DNA from: Marinobacter lutaoensis | GTDB lineage: Bacteria; Pseudomonadota; Gammaproteobacteria; Pseudomonadales; Oleiphilaceae | DNA: 64,000 nucleotides | Direction of reading: 5' to 3' | NCBI RefSeq assembly: GCF_001981305.1 | Contig: NZ_MSCW01000004.1 | Span: 1-64,000 of the forward strand | Part shown: positions 7,418 to 15,062 of the stretch, piece by piece | Layout: every line of letters begins with the position of its first letter | How positions within the stretch are numbered: position 1 is the stretch's first letter | The notes under the pieces: model-generated | Told to the model about the DNA's origin: nothing | The model's input: only the letters and a program-made list of their open reading frames with translations | Database searches by the model: none | Translations under genes and position numbers: made by a program

Positions 7418-9154
7418 CTAGGCGGTCCGGGCCAGGGCGGGCTGGCGTTCGGTGAGCGCCTGCCAGGCCTCGAAGGTGCTCAGGAACACCCGGCCGCTCA
7501 GGTGTGCCAGCAGCTCGGTGTCCCGCAGGCGGTCCATCACCGGCCCCTTCACCTCCGACAGGTGCAGACGCACGCCGGCGTCTTTCAGGCGCTCGTTGAT
7601 GGCCTCCAGGCTCTCCAGTGCCGAGGCATCGATCAGATTGACCGCCGGGCACACCAGCACCAGGTCACGCAGTTCCCGTTCCCGGTTCACCAGATCCAGC
7701 ACCGTTTCCTCCAGGAACCGGGCGTTGGCGAAATACAGGCTCTCGTCGACTCGCAGAAAGGTCACCTTCGGACACAACTCCACCTGATGCCGTAGCACGT
7801 TGCGGAAGTGCTCGGTGCCGGGCACCCGGCCCACCACCGCGCAGTGCGGCCGGCTGGTCCGATACAGGAACAGGCCGATGGACAGCGCCACGCCGGCGAT
7901 GATGCCCGCCTCCACGCTGTGCAGCAGGGTCAGCAGGATGGTGGCCAGCATGGCGCCGAAATCCGCCTTGGAGTAGCGCCAGGTCCGCACCAGCGCCGGC
8001 AGGTCGATCAGCGACACCACCGCGACAATGATGGTGGCCGCCAGGGTGGCCTTGGGCAGGTAGGCAATGGCTGGCGTCACGAACACCGTTGCCAGGGCGA
8101 TCCCCACCGCGGTGAAGGCGCCGGCGGCCGGGGTTTCGGCGCCGGCGTCAAAGTTGACCACGGAACGGGAGAACCCGCCGGTCACCGGCATACCGCCAGA
8201 CAGCCCGGCGCCCAGATTGGCGGTGCCCAGACCGATCAGCTCCTGGTCCGGGTCGATCCGCTGCCGGCGCTTGGCGGCCAGGGTCTGCCCCACCGAGACC
8301 GACTCCACGAAGCCGACCACGCTGATCAGCAGCGCACCGACCGCCAGCTGCGACCACAGCCCCGGCTCCAGCGGCGGCAGGGTCAGCGATGGCAGGCCGG
8401 AGGGCACCTGGCCCACCAGGCGTACCCCCGCCTGCGCCAGGCCGAAAGCCCAGGCGACCCAGGTGGTGACCAGCACCGACAGGATCGGTGCCGTCTTGGT
8501 CAGGATGTCGGCCAGGCGCGCGCCCATGCCCAGGGCCATCAGCCAGGGTTTCAGGTAACGGCGCGCCCACAGCAGGAACAGCAGGGCCCCGGTGCCGATG
8601 GCCAGGGTGTGCAGGTTGGTGTGGGCGAGGTTGCGGGCCAGCGAGAGCAGGATATCCACGAGGTTGTGGCCGGACGCCTCGATCCCCAGCAGGTGCTTGA
8701 GCTGACTGGCGGCGATCACCAGACCGGAGGCGGTGATGAAGCCGGAGATCACCGGGTGGCTCAGGAAATTGGCCAGAAAGCCGAGCTTCAACACGCCCAT
8801 CAGCGTCAGCATCAGTCCCGACATTACCGCCAGCAGCACCGCGCCGGCGACATAGGCGTCCGTGCCGGCTTCGGCGATCGGCGCCAGTGCCGCGGCGGTC
8901 ATCAGCGAGGCCACCGCCACCGGGCCCACCGACAGCGTCCGGCTGGTCCCGAACACCGCGTAGATGGCCAGCGGCAAGATACTGGCGTACAACCCCACCT
9001 GGGCGGGCAACCCGGCCAGCAGCGCGTAGGCCAGCGATTGGGGGATCAGCATGACGGTGACGATCAGCGCGGCCACCAGATCGCTGGTGGCCTGATCGCG
9101 ACCGTACCCGGGGGCCCACTGCAGGATGGGCAGGTACCGCTTGAGTCGATTCAT
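7418..9154 (-). CDS. SulP/SLC26 family anion transporter with STAS domain
   Basis: Inner-membrane transporter of 578 residues. The family signature PQSLAYALLAGLPAQVGLYAS is at residues 38-58, followed by 10 or more further membrane segments. A C-terminal cytoplasmic STAS domain (about 440-560) carries NLIDASALESLEAI. SulP proteins carry sulfate, bicarbonate or dicarboxylates. The start is only 7 nt after the stop of the persulfide-dioxygenase-like gene, so the two form one operon. In BigR-type sulfur-detoxification operons a transporter exports sulfite or sulfate made by the dioxygenase. Substrate is inferred from this context. Confidence 0.85.
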   Translation of the reverse strand: MNRLKRYLPILQWAPGYGRDQATSDLVAALIVTVMLIPQSLAYALLAGLPAQVGLYASILPLAIYAVFGTSRTLSVGPVAVASLMTAAALAPIAEAGTDAYVAGAVLLAVMSGLMLTLMGVLKLGFLANFLSHPVISGFITASGLVIAASQLKHLLGIEASGHNLVDILLSLARNLAHTNLHTLAIGTGALLFLLWARRYLKPWLMALGMGARLADILTKTAPILSVLVTTWVAWAFGLAQAGVRLVGQVPSGLPSLTLPPLEPGLWSQLAVGALLISVVGFVESVSVGQTLAAKRRQRIDPDQELIGLGTANLGAGLSGGMPVTGGFSRSVVNFDAGAETPAAGAFTAVGIALATVFVTPAIAYLPKATLAATIIVAVVSLIDLPALVRTWRYSKADFGAMLATILLTLLHSVEAGIIAGVALSIGLFLYRTSRPHCAVVGRVPGTEHFRNVLRHQVELCPKVTFLRVDESLYFANARFLEETVLDLVNRERELRDLVLVCPAVNLIDASALESLEAINERLKDAGVRLHLSEVKGPVMDRLRDTELLAHLSGRVFLSTFEAWQALTERQPALARTA

Positions 9155-9161
9155 GCCAGGC

Positions 9162-10028
9162 TCAGAACAGGTTGATCGGTACTTTCAGGTAGACCTGGCC
9201 GTTGTCCTCCGGCGGCGGCATGTGGCCGGCGCGCATGTTGACCTGGACCGACGGCAGGATCAGCCGCGGCATGTCCAGGGTCGCGTCCCGCTCGGTGCGC
9301 ATGCGCACGAACTCGTCCTCGGTGATGCCGTCATGGACGTGCACATTGGACTCGCGCTGTTCCGCCACCGTGGTCTCGAACAGGTACTCGTCCCGGCCCG
9401 GTGCCTTGTAGTCGTGGCACATGAACAGGCGGGTCTCCGGCGGCAGGCTCAACACCTTGCGGATGGAACGGTACAGGGTGCGGGCATCGCCGCCGGGGAA
9501 ATCACAGCGAGCGGTGCCGTAGTCCGGCATGAACAGGGTATCACCGACGAAGGCGGCGTCGCCAATCACGTAGGTCAGACAGGCGGGGGTGTGCCCCGGC
9601 GTGTGCAGGACCCGGCCTTCCAGGTTGCCGATCCGGAAGGTGTCGCCTTCCCGGAACAGGCGGTCAAACTGGCTGCCGTCCCGGGCGAACTCGGTGCCGG
9701 CGTTGAAGGCCTTGCCGAAGATCTCCTGGACATCGACGATGTGGGCCCCGATGCCGGTCCGGCCGCCCAGCTGCTCGTGCAGGTACGGCGCCGCGGACAG
9801 ATGGTCGGCGTGGACATGGGTTTCCAGAATCCATTCCACCGACAGGCCGTTGTCCCGCACGTAGCGGATGATCTCATCGGCGGAGCGGACGTCGGTTCGG
9901 CCGGCGGCGTAGTCGAAGTCCAGAACCGAATCCACGATGGCACAGGACTGGCTGTCGGGATCGCGCACCACGTAACTGAAGGTGTTGGTGGGCTCGTCAA
10001 AAAAATGCTGGACGGCTGGCTGGCTCAT
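9162..10028 (-). CDS. MBL-fold hydrolase, persulfide dioxygenase-like (Blh/ETHE1 family)
   Basis: 288-residue metallo-beta-lactamase-fold protein. The metal motif THVHADHLSAAPYL is at about 93-106, followed by HTPGHTPACLTYV and GDTLFMPDYGTARCDFPGGD, which is typical of the ETHE1/Blh group rather than glyoxalase II. These enzymes oxidise glutathione persulfide to sulfite, detoxifying hydrogen sulfide. The start MSQPAVQHFF at 10028 is preferred; an upstream in-frame extension is AT-rich and contains the putative operator. It is co-transcribed with the SulP gene, so sulfite made here could be moved by the transporter. Confidence 0.83.
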   Translation of the reverse strand: MSQPAVQHFFDEPTNTFSYVVRDPDSQSCAIVDSVLDFDYAAGRTDVRSADEIIRYVRDNGLSVEWILETHVHADHLSAAPYLHEQLGGRTGIGAHIVDVQEIFGKAFNAGTEFARDGSQFDRLFREGDTFRIGNLEGRVLHTPGHTPACLTYVIGDAAFVGDTLFMPDYGTARCDFPGGDARTLYRSIRKVLSLPPETRLFMCHDYKAPGRDEYLFETTVAEQRESNVHVHDGITEDEFVRMRTERDATLDMPRLILPSVQVNMRAGHMPPPEDNGQVYLKVPINLF

Positions 10029-10051
10029 GACATTCACCTCGGCTCTTGCGA

Positions 10052-10077
10052 TATATCCATTTAAGTCTAAGGATATA
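10052..10077. promoter_or_regulatory. Inverted repeat, candidate repressor operator of the blh-sulP operon
   Basis: Perfect 7-bp arms TATATCC (10052-10058) and GGATATA (10071-10077) with a 12-bp AT-rich spacer lie 24-49 nt upstream of the hydrolase start, in an unusually AT-rich patch. ArsR-family BigR/SqrR repressors bind AT-rich palindromes at such promoters, but no regulator gene is adjacent. Confidence 0.5.
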
Positions 10078-10178
10078 CCAAAGAGAAATATATGGTGAAA
10101 TGTCAATTTTTCATATCAGGGCCGGTGCTGATACCCGGCCCCTCCGGGAAACCGCCGTCCGGGGCCGGTGACCCGCCC

Positions 10179-10802
10179 TTACTCCAGGCTCGCCAGCTTA
10201 CGCCGGATCTCCTCGCGCCGGCCGGCGTCGGCCAAGGCCCGGCCCGGACGATCCGGGGCTTTGAGTGCCTTGCTCAGGTAGTCCCGGGCCCGCTCCGGCT
10301 CGCCCTGCTCGATCAGGAAATCGCCGTAGAAGTAGTTCGGATCAATGCCCTTAGGGTTGAGTTCCAGAGCCTTGCGCAGGTACTCCCGGGCCTTGTCGTC
10401 GTCCCCGAAGCCCAGGGGCCAGCCCGGCACTTGGTAGTAGAGACTGCCCAGGGAGGTGTAGGCGGAGCCGTCCAGTGCCGTGGCGTCCAGCTCCAGGGCC
10501 TGCTCCAAGGCTTGGCGGGCACGCTTGACCAAGCCCAGCGCTGCCAGCCCGCCCTTGGCTCCGGCATAGGTGCTCAGCACGATGCCCTGCCAGATTCTCG
10601 GCTCGGCCCGGTCCGGATAGGCTGCCACCAGCGTCTCGGCCTCCTTCGCCAGCGCCTCGAACGCCGATGCCCTGTCGCCCTCCGGCAGCCGGTACTGAAT
10701 CTCGGCCCAGCGATGCTGGATCCGAGCCAAGTCCGTGCCCAGGTCTCCGGCCCAGGCCGGCGTGATCAGCAGCGCCAGCCAGACAACCAGCCATCGTGTC
10801 AT
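10179..10802 (-). CDS. Exported TPR-repeat protein
   Basis: 207-residue protein with an N-terminal signal peptide (residues 1-18, WLVVWLALLITPAWA). TPR-like helices follow (ARQALEQALELDATALDGSAYTSLGSLYYQ; AREYLRKALELNPKGIDPNYFYGDFLIEQGEPERARDYLSKAL). Probably periplasmic, serving in protein-protein contacts. It overlaps the SDR gene by 4 nt (ATGA), making it the last gene of the cluster that starts with the thermostable-hemolysin gene. The specific function is unknown. Confidence 0.75.
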   Translation of the reverse strand: MTRWLVVWLALLITPAWAGDLGTDLARIQHRWAEIQYRLPEGDRASAFEALAKEAETLVAAYPDRAEPRIWQGIVLSTYAGAKGGLAALGLVKRARQALEQALELDATALDGSAYTSLGSLYYQVPGWPLGFGDDDKAREYLRKALELNPKGIDPNYFYGDFLIEQGEPERARDYLSKALKAPDRPGRALADAGRREEIRRKLASLE

Positions 10803-11581
10803 GACGTCACCCCCGAATCGAGAAAGCGCCGGATCACCGGCAGTTGTTTCAGCAGAGCCCGGTCCACCAGGCACGGCAGCACTCCGTTGACCACCACGAA
10901 CAGCTTCTCCGGCCAGCCCAGAAAACGGCGCCGGTCCCCCCGCGCCATGGCTCGAAGGATTTCCCGGGCCACCCGTTCCGGTGTGTCCATGGTATTGCCC
11001 AGTGCCCGGTTCAGGGCGGTCACCGGCTCCGGGTTCATGGCCGTGGCGGTGGCCCGGGGCGCGACATAGATCACCTGGACCGGCGTGTCGGCCAGCTCCC
11101 GCCGCAGCGCCTCGGTGAATCCCCGCAGGCCGAACTTGCTGGCGCAGTAGGCGGTGTAGCCCGGATAGCCGATGCTGCCGAAAGTGGAACCGACGAACAC
11201 CAGGGTCCCGGCCCCCAGTCGCTGGAATCTGGGCCCGAAATGCCGGGCCACCAGCATCGCCGAGCGCAGGTTGACGTCCAGCTGGGCCGCCAGTGCCGCC
11301 AGCGGCAACGTGTCGTAAGCGGCGAACCGGTTCTGGCCGGCACAATGGATGACGCCGTCGATGCCCGGGTAGGCGCTGCTCAGGCGTTCCAGCTGGTCGG
11401 GCAGATCGTCACCCGCCAAATCCAGCTGCACGCTGGACAGCCCCGGCCGGTGCGGCACCCGCTCCGGCCTGCGGGCGGCGACGATCACCCGGGCACCGGC
11501 GGCCAGCAGCGGCTCGATCAGTGCCCGACCAATGCCGCCGGTACCGCCCAGCAGCAGGTATTCCCGGTCATGCAGCCTCAT
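10799..11581 (-). CDS. SDR-family NAD(P)-dependent reductase
   Basis: 260-residue short-chain dehydrogenase/reductase. The nucleotide-binding motif GGTGGIG lies at 12-18, CAG after strand 4 at about 90, the catalytic Ser in VGSTFG, and YTAYCASK carrying the catalytic Tyr and Lys. The C-terminal 60 residues include a hydrophobic helix (KLFVVVNGVLPCLVD) that may touch the membrane. It overlaps the upstream oxidase gene by 14 nt and the downstream TPR gene by 4 nt, so it acts in the same pathway. The substrate is unknown, presumably the product of the AMP-ligase/oxidase pair. Confidence 0.85.
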   Translation of the reverse strand: MRLHDREYLLLGGTGGIGRALIEPLLAAGARVIVAARRPERVPHRPGLSSVQLDLAGDDLPDQLERLSSAYPGIDGVIHCAGQNRFAAYDTLPLAALAAQLDVNLRSAMLVARHFGPRFQRLGAGTLVFVGSTFGSIGYPGYTAYCASKFGLRGFTEALRRELADTPVQVIYVAPRATATAMNPEPVTALNRALGNTMDTPERVAREILRAMARGDRRRFLGWPEKLFVVVNGVLPCLVDRALLKQLPVIRRFLDSGVTS

Positions 11582-12251
11582 GGTTTGCCTCCCCGGCCCG
11601 TTGCGGCAGCGGGATGCTGTGCAGCATGTCGCCGTAGAGCCGGTACACCATGCGGGCGGCTTCGATGATCGCCTGCTGATCGTCCGGGTGTTCGATGCGA
11701 TTCATCAGATTGCGGAAAAATTCGAAGTGCTCCTGATCCAGGGCGCCGTGCGAATACAGGTAGCTGAACGCCCGGTCCGGCAGTCCGAGCTGCTGCTGGA
11801 TGGCCTGGCCGAGGGGCGTCGCCAGCTCGATGGAGGTGCCTTCGAGCACCTGCACCATGCCAAAGAACGCGACCGGGTTGCCGCGTTCGATCACGTCGTA
11901 GAGGTACGCCACCATCAGCTCGATGGCGACATGGGGGCGGCTGTGGCGCACAGCCTCTCGGTCCTCGCCGCAGGCAGCCAGGTCGTCGAGAATCCACTCG
12001 TGGTGGCCGTATTCTTCCTCGATGTACTCCACCAGCGCCTTGCGAACAAATTCCAGCCGTTCCGGCAGGCGGGCCCCGCAGGCCATCATCAGCGGCACCG
12101 TGTGCTTGACGTGGTGGAAGGCCTGGGTCAGAAACCAGGTGTAACTGTCCAGATGGAACCGCCCCTCGCGGATTGCGGTGATCACCGGAGCGCCCAGAAC
12201 ATGGGCCCGGGCCTCGGCGGTTTCGGTTTGCAGGCGATCAAAGAATGCCAT
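11568..12251 (-). CDS. Possible independently initiated heme-oxygenase-like oxidase (internal start)
   Basis: The sequence from the ATG at 12251 (MAFFDRLQTETAEARA) to the stop gives 227 residues, the usual size of a stand-alone HDO/TenA-like protein. The plus strand reads CCTCCT at 12259-12264, which is AGGAGG in the mRNA, 7 nt before this ATG. This is an excellent ribosome binding site lying inside an open frame. The linker just before it (AAAHAAQTCSSPTPGG) is low-complexity and resembles translated intergenic sequence. Either two proteins or one fusion, or both, are made. Confidence 0.5.
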   Translation of the reverse strand: MAFFDRLQTETAEARAHVLGAPVITAIREGRFHLDSYTWFLTQAFHHVKHTVPLMMACGARLPERLEFVRKALVEYIEEEYGHHEWILDDLAACGEDREAVRHSRPHVAIELMVAYLYDVIERGNPVAFFGMVQVLEGTSIELATPLGQAIQQQLGLPDRAFSYLYSHGALDQEHFEFFRNLMNRIEHPDDQQAIIEAARMVYRLYGDMLHSIPLPQRAGEANHEAA

Positions 12252-13760
12252 GTGAGTGCCTCCTGGCGTGGGTGATGAGCAGGTCTGTGCGGCGTGGGCC
12301 GCCGCGTCGGTATTCAGGGGTGTCGCCTCGGCCAGCAGCGCTGGCAGATCCTGTCGGATGCGGTGGCGCACCGGCCGGCCGTTGGCGGTGAGGTAGCCAT
12401 CGGCGGGGCTGAGCGGTCGCTGCCGGACAAACACCTGAGCCAGCCGGGCGTAGTCCGGCAAGGTGGCGTTGAGCCGGTTCAGAGCGGCCCGCAGCCGCTC
12501 GGGTGGCCACGGGCCGGTCAGTACCAGCAGCGCCGACAGCCGGGGTTCGCCATCGCCGAACACCACCGCTTGGCGGGCCCCCAGGGCCTGGGTCAGTTCA
12601 CTTTCCAGCCACTCGGGGCTGACATTGCGACCGAAGCTGGTGATCAGCAGATGTTTGGCGCGTCCGTTGACCCGCAGGAAGCCGGCCTCGTCGTAGTCGC
12701 CGAGATCGCCGGTGTCCAGCGGTGTTTCCGGCGTCCCGGTCTGGCCGAGGTATCCCAGGAAAGCGTTGCCCCGCACCTGGATATGGCCCTTGTCATCCAC
12801 CGTCACCCGGACATGGGACAACGGCTTGCCGACGGTGCCCGGACGGTCGTCGCCCGGTACGTTGAGGGCCACCACCGAACCGCACTCGGACAGGCCGTAA
12901 CCCTCATACAGGGGCAATCCGGCGGCGCGCCCCCGGTGCAGCAGATCGGGCGACACCCGGCCACCGCCCACCGCCAGGAACCGGAACCCGCCGGTGTCGA
13001 GCGCCCCCTGCTCCGCCGCGGCCACCAGGGCCAGGGCCAGCTCTGGCACCAGGATCAGCGACTGCGGCCGGTGCCGGTTCAGGGCCGACACCATGCGCCC
13101 GGCCTCCAGGCCGCTGCTGCCGGTCATCCCCAGGGACCCCAGCGGCGCCACCGTGACCGTGGCGCCCATCAGCAGCGGCAGGTACACCCCAGCGACGTTT
13201 TCCAACAGCGTGGCCAGCGGCAGCAGGCACAGGTGCCGCCGCAGGGGGACGCCGGCCAGACGCGACTGCAGCGCCAGACTGGTGGCCGTCATCTGCGCCG
13301 CCGACAGACAGACACCCTTGGGGGTACCGGTACTGCCGGAGGTGAAGGTGATCTTGGCGGTCCCCGCCGGCAACCCGGAGCCAACCGGCGCCTCTGGCAG
13401 GGGGCGCCACCAGACGCCCTGGCCCAGCGGTTGCGCGCCCTCGGCCGGCTCGCTGTGGAGCATCGCCTCCAACCCCGCCTGCGCCGTCAGGTGCGCGACC
13501 TGGGCCGGGGAGAAGAACCCCGGCACCGGCACACAGACGACACCGGCCTGCAGGCAGGCCAGGTCCGCCAGCACCCAGGCCAGCGTGTTGTCGCCACACA
13601 GGCCCACCCGTTGTACCCCGGCCCGGCCCAGCGCCCGGGCCAGGCTGTCGATCGCCGCCGGCAGGTCGCCGTAACGGAGACCGCCCTCGGGGGAAACCAG
13701 CGCCGGCCGCTCCGGATGCCGCGCCGCGGCCTGGCGTATCCGCTCAAGCAGTGCAGCCAT
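11568..13760 (-). CDS. AMP-dependent acyl-CoA synthetase/ligase fused to a heme-oxygenase-like di-iron oxidase
   Basis: A single 730-residue frame with no stop between two enzymes. Residues 1-485 are an ANL-superfamily adenylating enzyme (P-loop TFTSGSTGTPKG, YGLSECG, TGDLGDYDEAGFLRVNGR). Residues 504-730 are an iron-containing redox enzyme of the heme-oxygenase-like (HDO/TenA-like) fold. The likely metal ligands are present (EYIEEEYGHHEW, VLEGTS, SHGALDQEH). The start at 13760 has GGGAGGG upstream and overlaps the hemolysin-family gene by 17 nt. An internal ATG at 12251 has a perfect AGGAGG 7 nt upstream, so the oxidase is probably also made alone. Likely activity is activation of a carboxylic acid and oxidation of the same or a linked intermediate; the substrate is unknown. 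Confidence 0.8.
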   Translation of the reverse strand: MAALLERIRQAAARHPERPALVSPEGGLRYGDLPAAIDSLARALGRAGVQRVGLCGDNTLAWVLADLACLQAGVVCVPVPGFFSPAQVAHLTAQAGLEAMLHSEPAEGAQPLGQGVWWRPLPEAPVGSGLPAGTAKITFTSGSTGTPKGVCLSAAQMTATSLALQSRLAGVPLRRHLCLLPLATLLENVAGVYLPLLMGATVTVAPLGSLGMTGSSGLEAGRMVSALNRHRPQSLILVPELALALVAAAEQGALDTGGFRFLAVGGGRVSPDLLHRGRAAGLPLYEGYGLSECGSVVALNVPGDDRPGTVGKPLSHVRVTVDDKGHIQVRGNAFLGYLGQTGTPETPLDTGDLGDYDEAGFLRVNGRAKHLLITSFGRNVSPEWLESELTQALGARQAVVFGDGEPRLSALLVLTGPWPPERLRAALNRLNATLPDYARLAQVFVRQRPLSPADGYLTANGRPVRHRIRQDLPALLAEATPLNTDAAAHAAQTCSSPTPGGTHMAFFDRLQTETAEARAHVLGAPVITAIREGRFHLDSYTWFLTQAFHHVKHTVPLMMACGARLPERLEFVRKALVEYIEEEYGHHEWILDDLAACGEDREAVRHSRPHVAIELMVAYLYDVIERGNPVAFFGMVQVLEGTSIELATPLGQAIQQQLGLPDRAFSYLYSHGALDQEHFEFFRNLMNRIEHPDDQQAIIEAARMVYRLYGDMLHSIPLPQRAGEANHEAA

Positions 13761-14451
13761 AACGCCCTCCCTCGCCGGCATAGCCGGCCGGCCCGGGTCC
13801 GGCTACCGGCCGCACCCGCTGCAACAGGCCGGTTCGGGCCAGGGCCGCCAGGCCCTCCGGCACCGACATCGCCATCACCACCGGCCGGTGCTCGTAGTAG
13901 CGCCCCCAGCCGCGGCCACCGTCGGGCAGGCGGGCGGGGTCGGCCGGGGCCAGCACCCGGGTGCCAATCCCGAGCCGGTCGAAACCGTTGCGCAGCTGAC
14001 CGGTTCCGGTACAGACCACCCAGCGGTAACCCTCGGCGTCCAGCCAGACGGCCAGGGCCGCAAACAGGTAGCGGCTGACCCCGACCTCGACCCCCGCCAG
14101 GTGGGCGATCTCCGCCACCTGGCCGCGCTCCGGAGCGCCCGGCAGCCACTGTTCCACCGGCGCCGACAGATAGTCCTCCAGAAACAACCGCTCGCGACCG
14201 GCGTTGCGGAGTCCCACCGCCGCCAGCAGCGAGCCCTGGGCGGTGGTCAGGGTCAGCCATGCCGGTACCCGCAGCACCGGATCGGCACCGTAGGCCTGCC
14301 GGAACCGGCGCCGGACGAAGGCCGCGACGGCATCGGCGGTCCCGGAACCGGGGCCGACCCGGTTCAGCCAGCGTCCGGCACAGCGGACCAGCGGCACCGA
14401 CTCGCCGGACCCCGGCGGACAACAGGTGGACATCACAAGCGGATCGGACAT
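13744..14451 (-). CDS. Thermostable hemolysin (delta-VPH) family protein
   Basis: 235 residues matching the thermostable hemolysin family as I know it: FVRRRFRQAYGADP near the N-terminus, RERLFLEDYLSAPVEQWL, IAHLAGVEVGVSRYLFAAL, and WGRYYEHRPVVMAM near the end. No signal peptide is present. Despite its name, the family is widespread in free-living marine bacteria beside AMP-ligase, TenA-like and SDR genes, and its layout recalls GNAT-like N-acyl-amino-acid synthases, so a biosynthetic acyltransferase role seems more likely than a toxin. It is the first gene of the minus-strand cluster, with GGAG 8 nt before the start, downstream of the PmrA-type boxes. Confidence 0.75.
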   Translation of the reverse strand: MSDPLVMSTCCPPGSGESVPLVRCAGRWLNRVGPGSGTADAVAAFVRRRFRQAYGADPVLRVPAWLTLTTAQGSLLAAVGLRNAGRERLFLEDYLSAPVEQWLPGAPERGQVAEIAHLAGVEVGVSRYLFAALAVWLDAEGYRWVVCTGTGQLRNGFDRLGIGTRVLAPADPARLPDGGRGWGRYYEHRPVVMAMSVPEGLAALARTGLLQRVRPVAGPGPAGYAGEGGRYGCTA

Positions 14452-14496
14452 AACGGAACTCCAGCAACGGGGCCTCGCCCCAAGGGTACGGTTGCC

Positions 14497-14502
14497 AGAG
14501 TA
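14497..14502 (-). promoter_or_regulatory. -10 element of the hemolysin-cluster promoter (putative)
   Basis: TACTCT on the minus strand lies exactly 10 nt from the nearest PmrA-type box (14513-14529) and about 45 nt before the start of the hemolysin-family gene. No good -35 hexamer is present, as expected for promoters where an OmpR-family activator replaces -35 recognition. Confidence 0.4.
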
Positions 14503-14512
14503 GGGGGCGGGG

Positions 14513-14596
14513 CTTAACGCAGCCTTAAGGGCACCCGTGGAAAACCTTAAGCCAGCCTTAAGCTTCTCGGCCCCGGGGGCTTAAGGCTGGCTTAAG
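14513..14596. promoter_or_regulatory. Three tandem PmrA-type operator boxes between divergent operons
   Basis: Box 1 is CTTAAC-GCAGC-CTTAAG (14513-14529). Box 2 is CTTAAG-CCAGC-CTTAAG (14546-14562). Box 3 is CTTAAG-GCTGG-CTTAAG (14580-14596). Each fits the PmrA consensus of two YTTAAK hexamers spaced by 5 bp. Box starts are 33 and 34 bp apart, about three helical turns, so all lie on one DNA face. Box 3 is the exact reverse complement of box 2. The plus-strand operon encodes its own PmrA/QseB-like regulator and sensor, so it is the obvious ligand. Confidence 0.8.
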
Positions 14597-14606
14597 GAAG
14601 ACTGGG

Positions 14607-14612
14607 TAGAGT
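14607..14612 (+). promoter_or_regulatory. -10 element of the gtrA-arnT-like operon promoter (putative)
   Basis: TAGAGT starts 10 nt after the end of PmrA-type box 3, mirroring the arrangement on the other side of the box cluster. It leaves about 30 nt to the gtrA start. Confidence 0.4.
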
Positions 14613-14644
14613 GCCAGCCTGTCCCAATCGCCGGAGGGAAGCTC

Positions 14645-15058
14645 ATGGTTCCGCAGACGCGCTTACACACCCGACACCGGTCACTGCCCAGGTTCCTCGT
14701 GATCGGGGGGCTGGCCACGCTGGCCCACTGGGGCGTGATGGCGCAGCTGCTGCACCTGGGGACCGGCCCCTACCTGGCCACCGGCTGGGGCGCCCTGACC
14801 GGCCTGGTGCTGAACTACCTCGGCCAGCACCGCTTGGCCTTCCGCTCCACGCTGCGCCACCGTGTCGCCCTGCCCCGGTACCTGGCCGCCGCCGGCACCG
14901 GCTGGCTGCTGAACCTGGGGGCTTTTGCCGCGGCGCTGGCGGTTCTGGATACCGTGGCACTGGCCCAGGTCCTGGCGACCGGAGGCGTGGCGCTGATCAA
15001 CTACCTCATTGCCGATGGATTTGTCTTCCATGAACAGTCGAGCCAAGACCTACCCTGA
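14645..15058 (+). CDS. GtrA-family membrane protein
   Basis: 137-residue protein with four membrane segments (from FLVIGGLATLAHWGVMAQLL onward) and the typical GALTGLVLNYLGQHRLAFRS centre and C-terminal NYLIADGFVFHE. GtrA proteins are thought to flip or help present undecaprenyl-phosphate-linked sugars across the inner membrane. GGAGGG lies 6 nt before the ATG. First gene of the operon with the glycosyltransferase and ArnT-like genes, downstream of the PmrA-type boxes. Confidence 0.88.
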   Translation: MVPQTRLHTRHRSLPRFLVIGGLATLAHWGVMAQLLHLGTGPYLATGWGALTGLVLNYLGQHRLAFRSTLRHRVALPRYLAAAGTGWLLNLGAFAAALAVLDTVALAQVLATGGVALINYLIADGFVFHEQSSQDLP

Positions 15059-15062
15059 CCCG

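Noticed and set aside
13744..14451. Reading the thermostable-hemolysin gene as a toxin
   Set aside because: No signal peptide or membrane-inserting segment is visible, and the operon is biosynthetic in character, so the name reflects family history rather than likely function.
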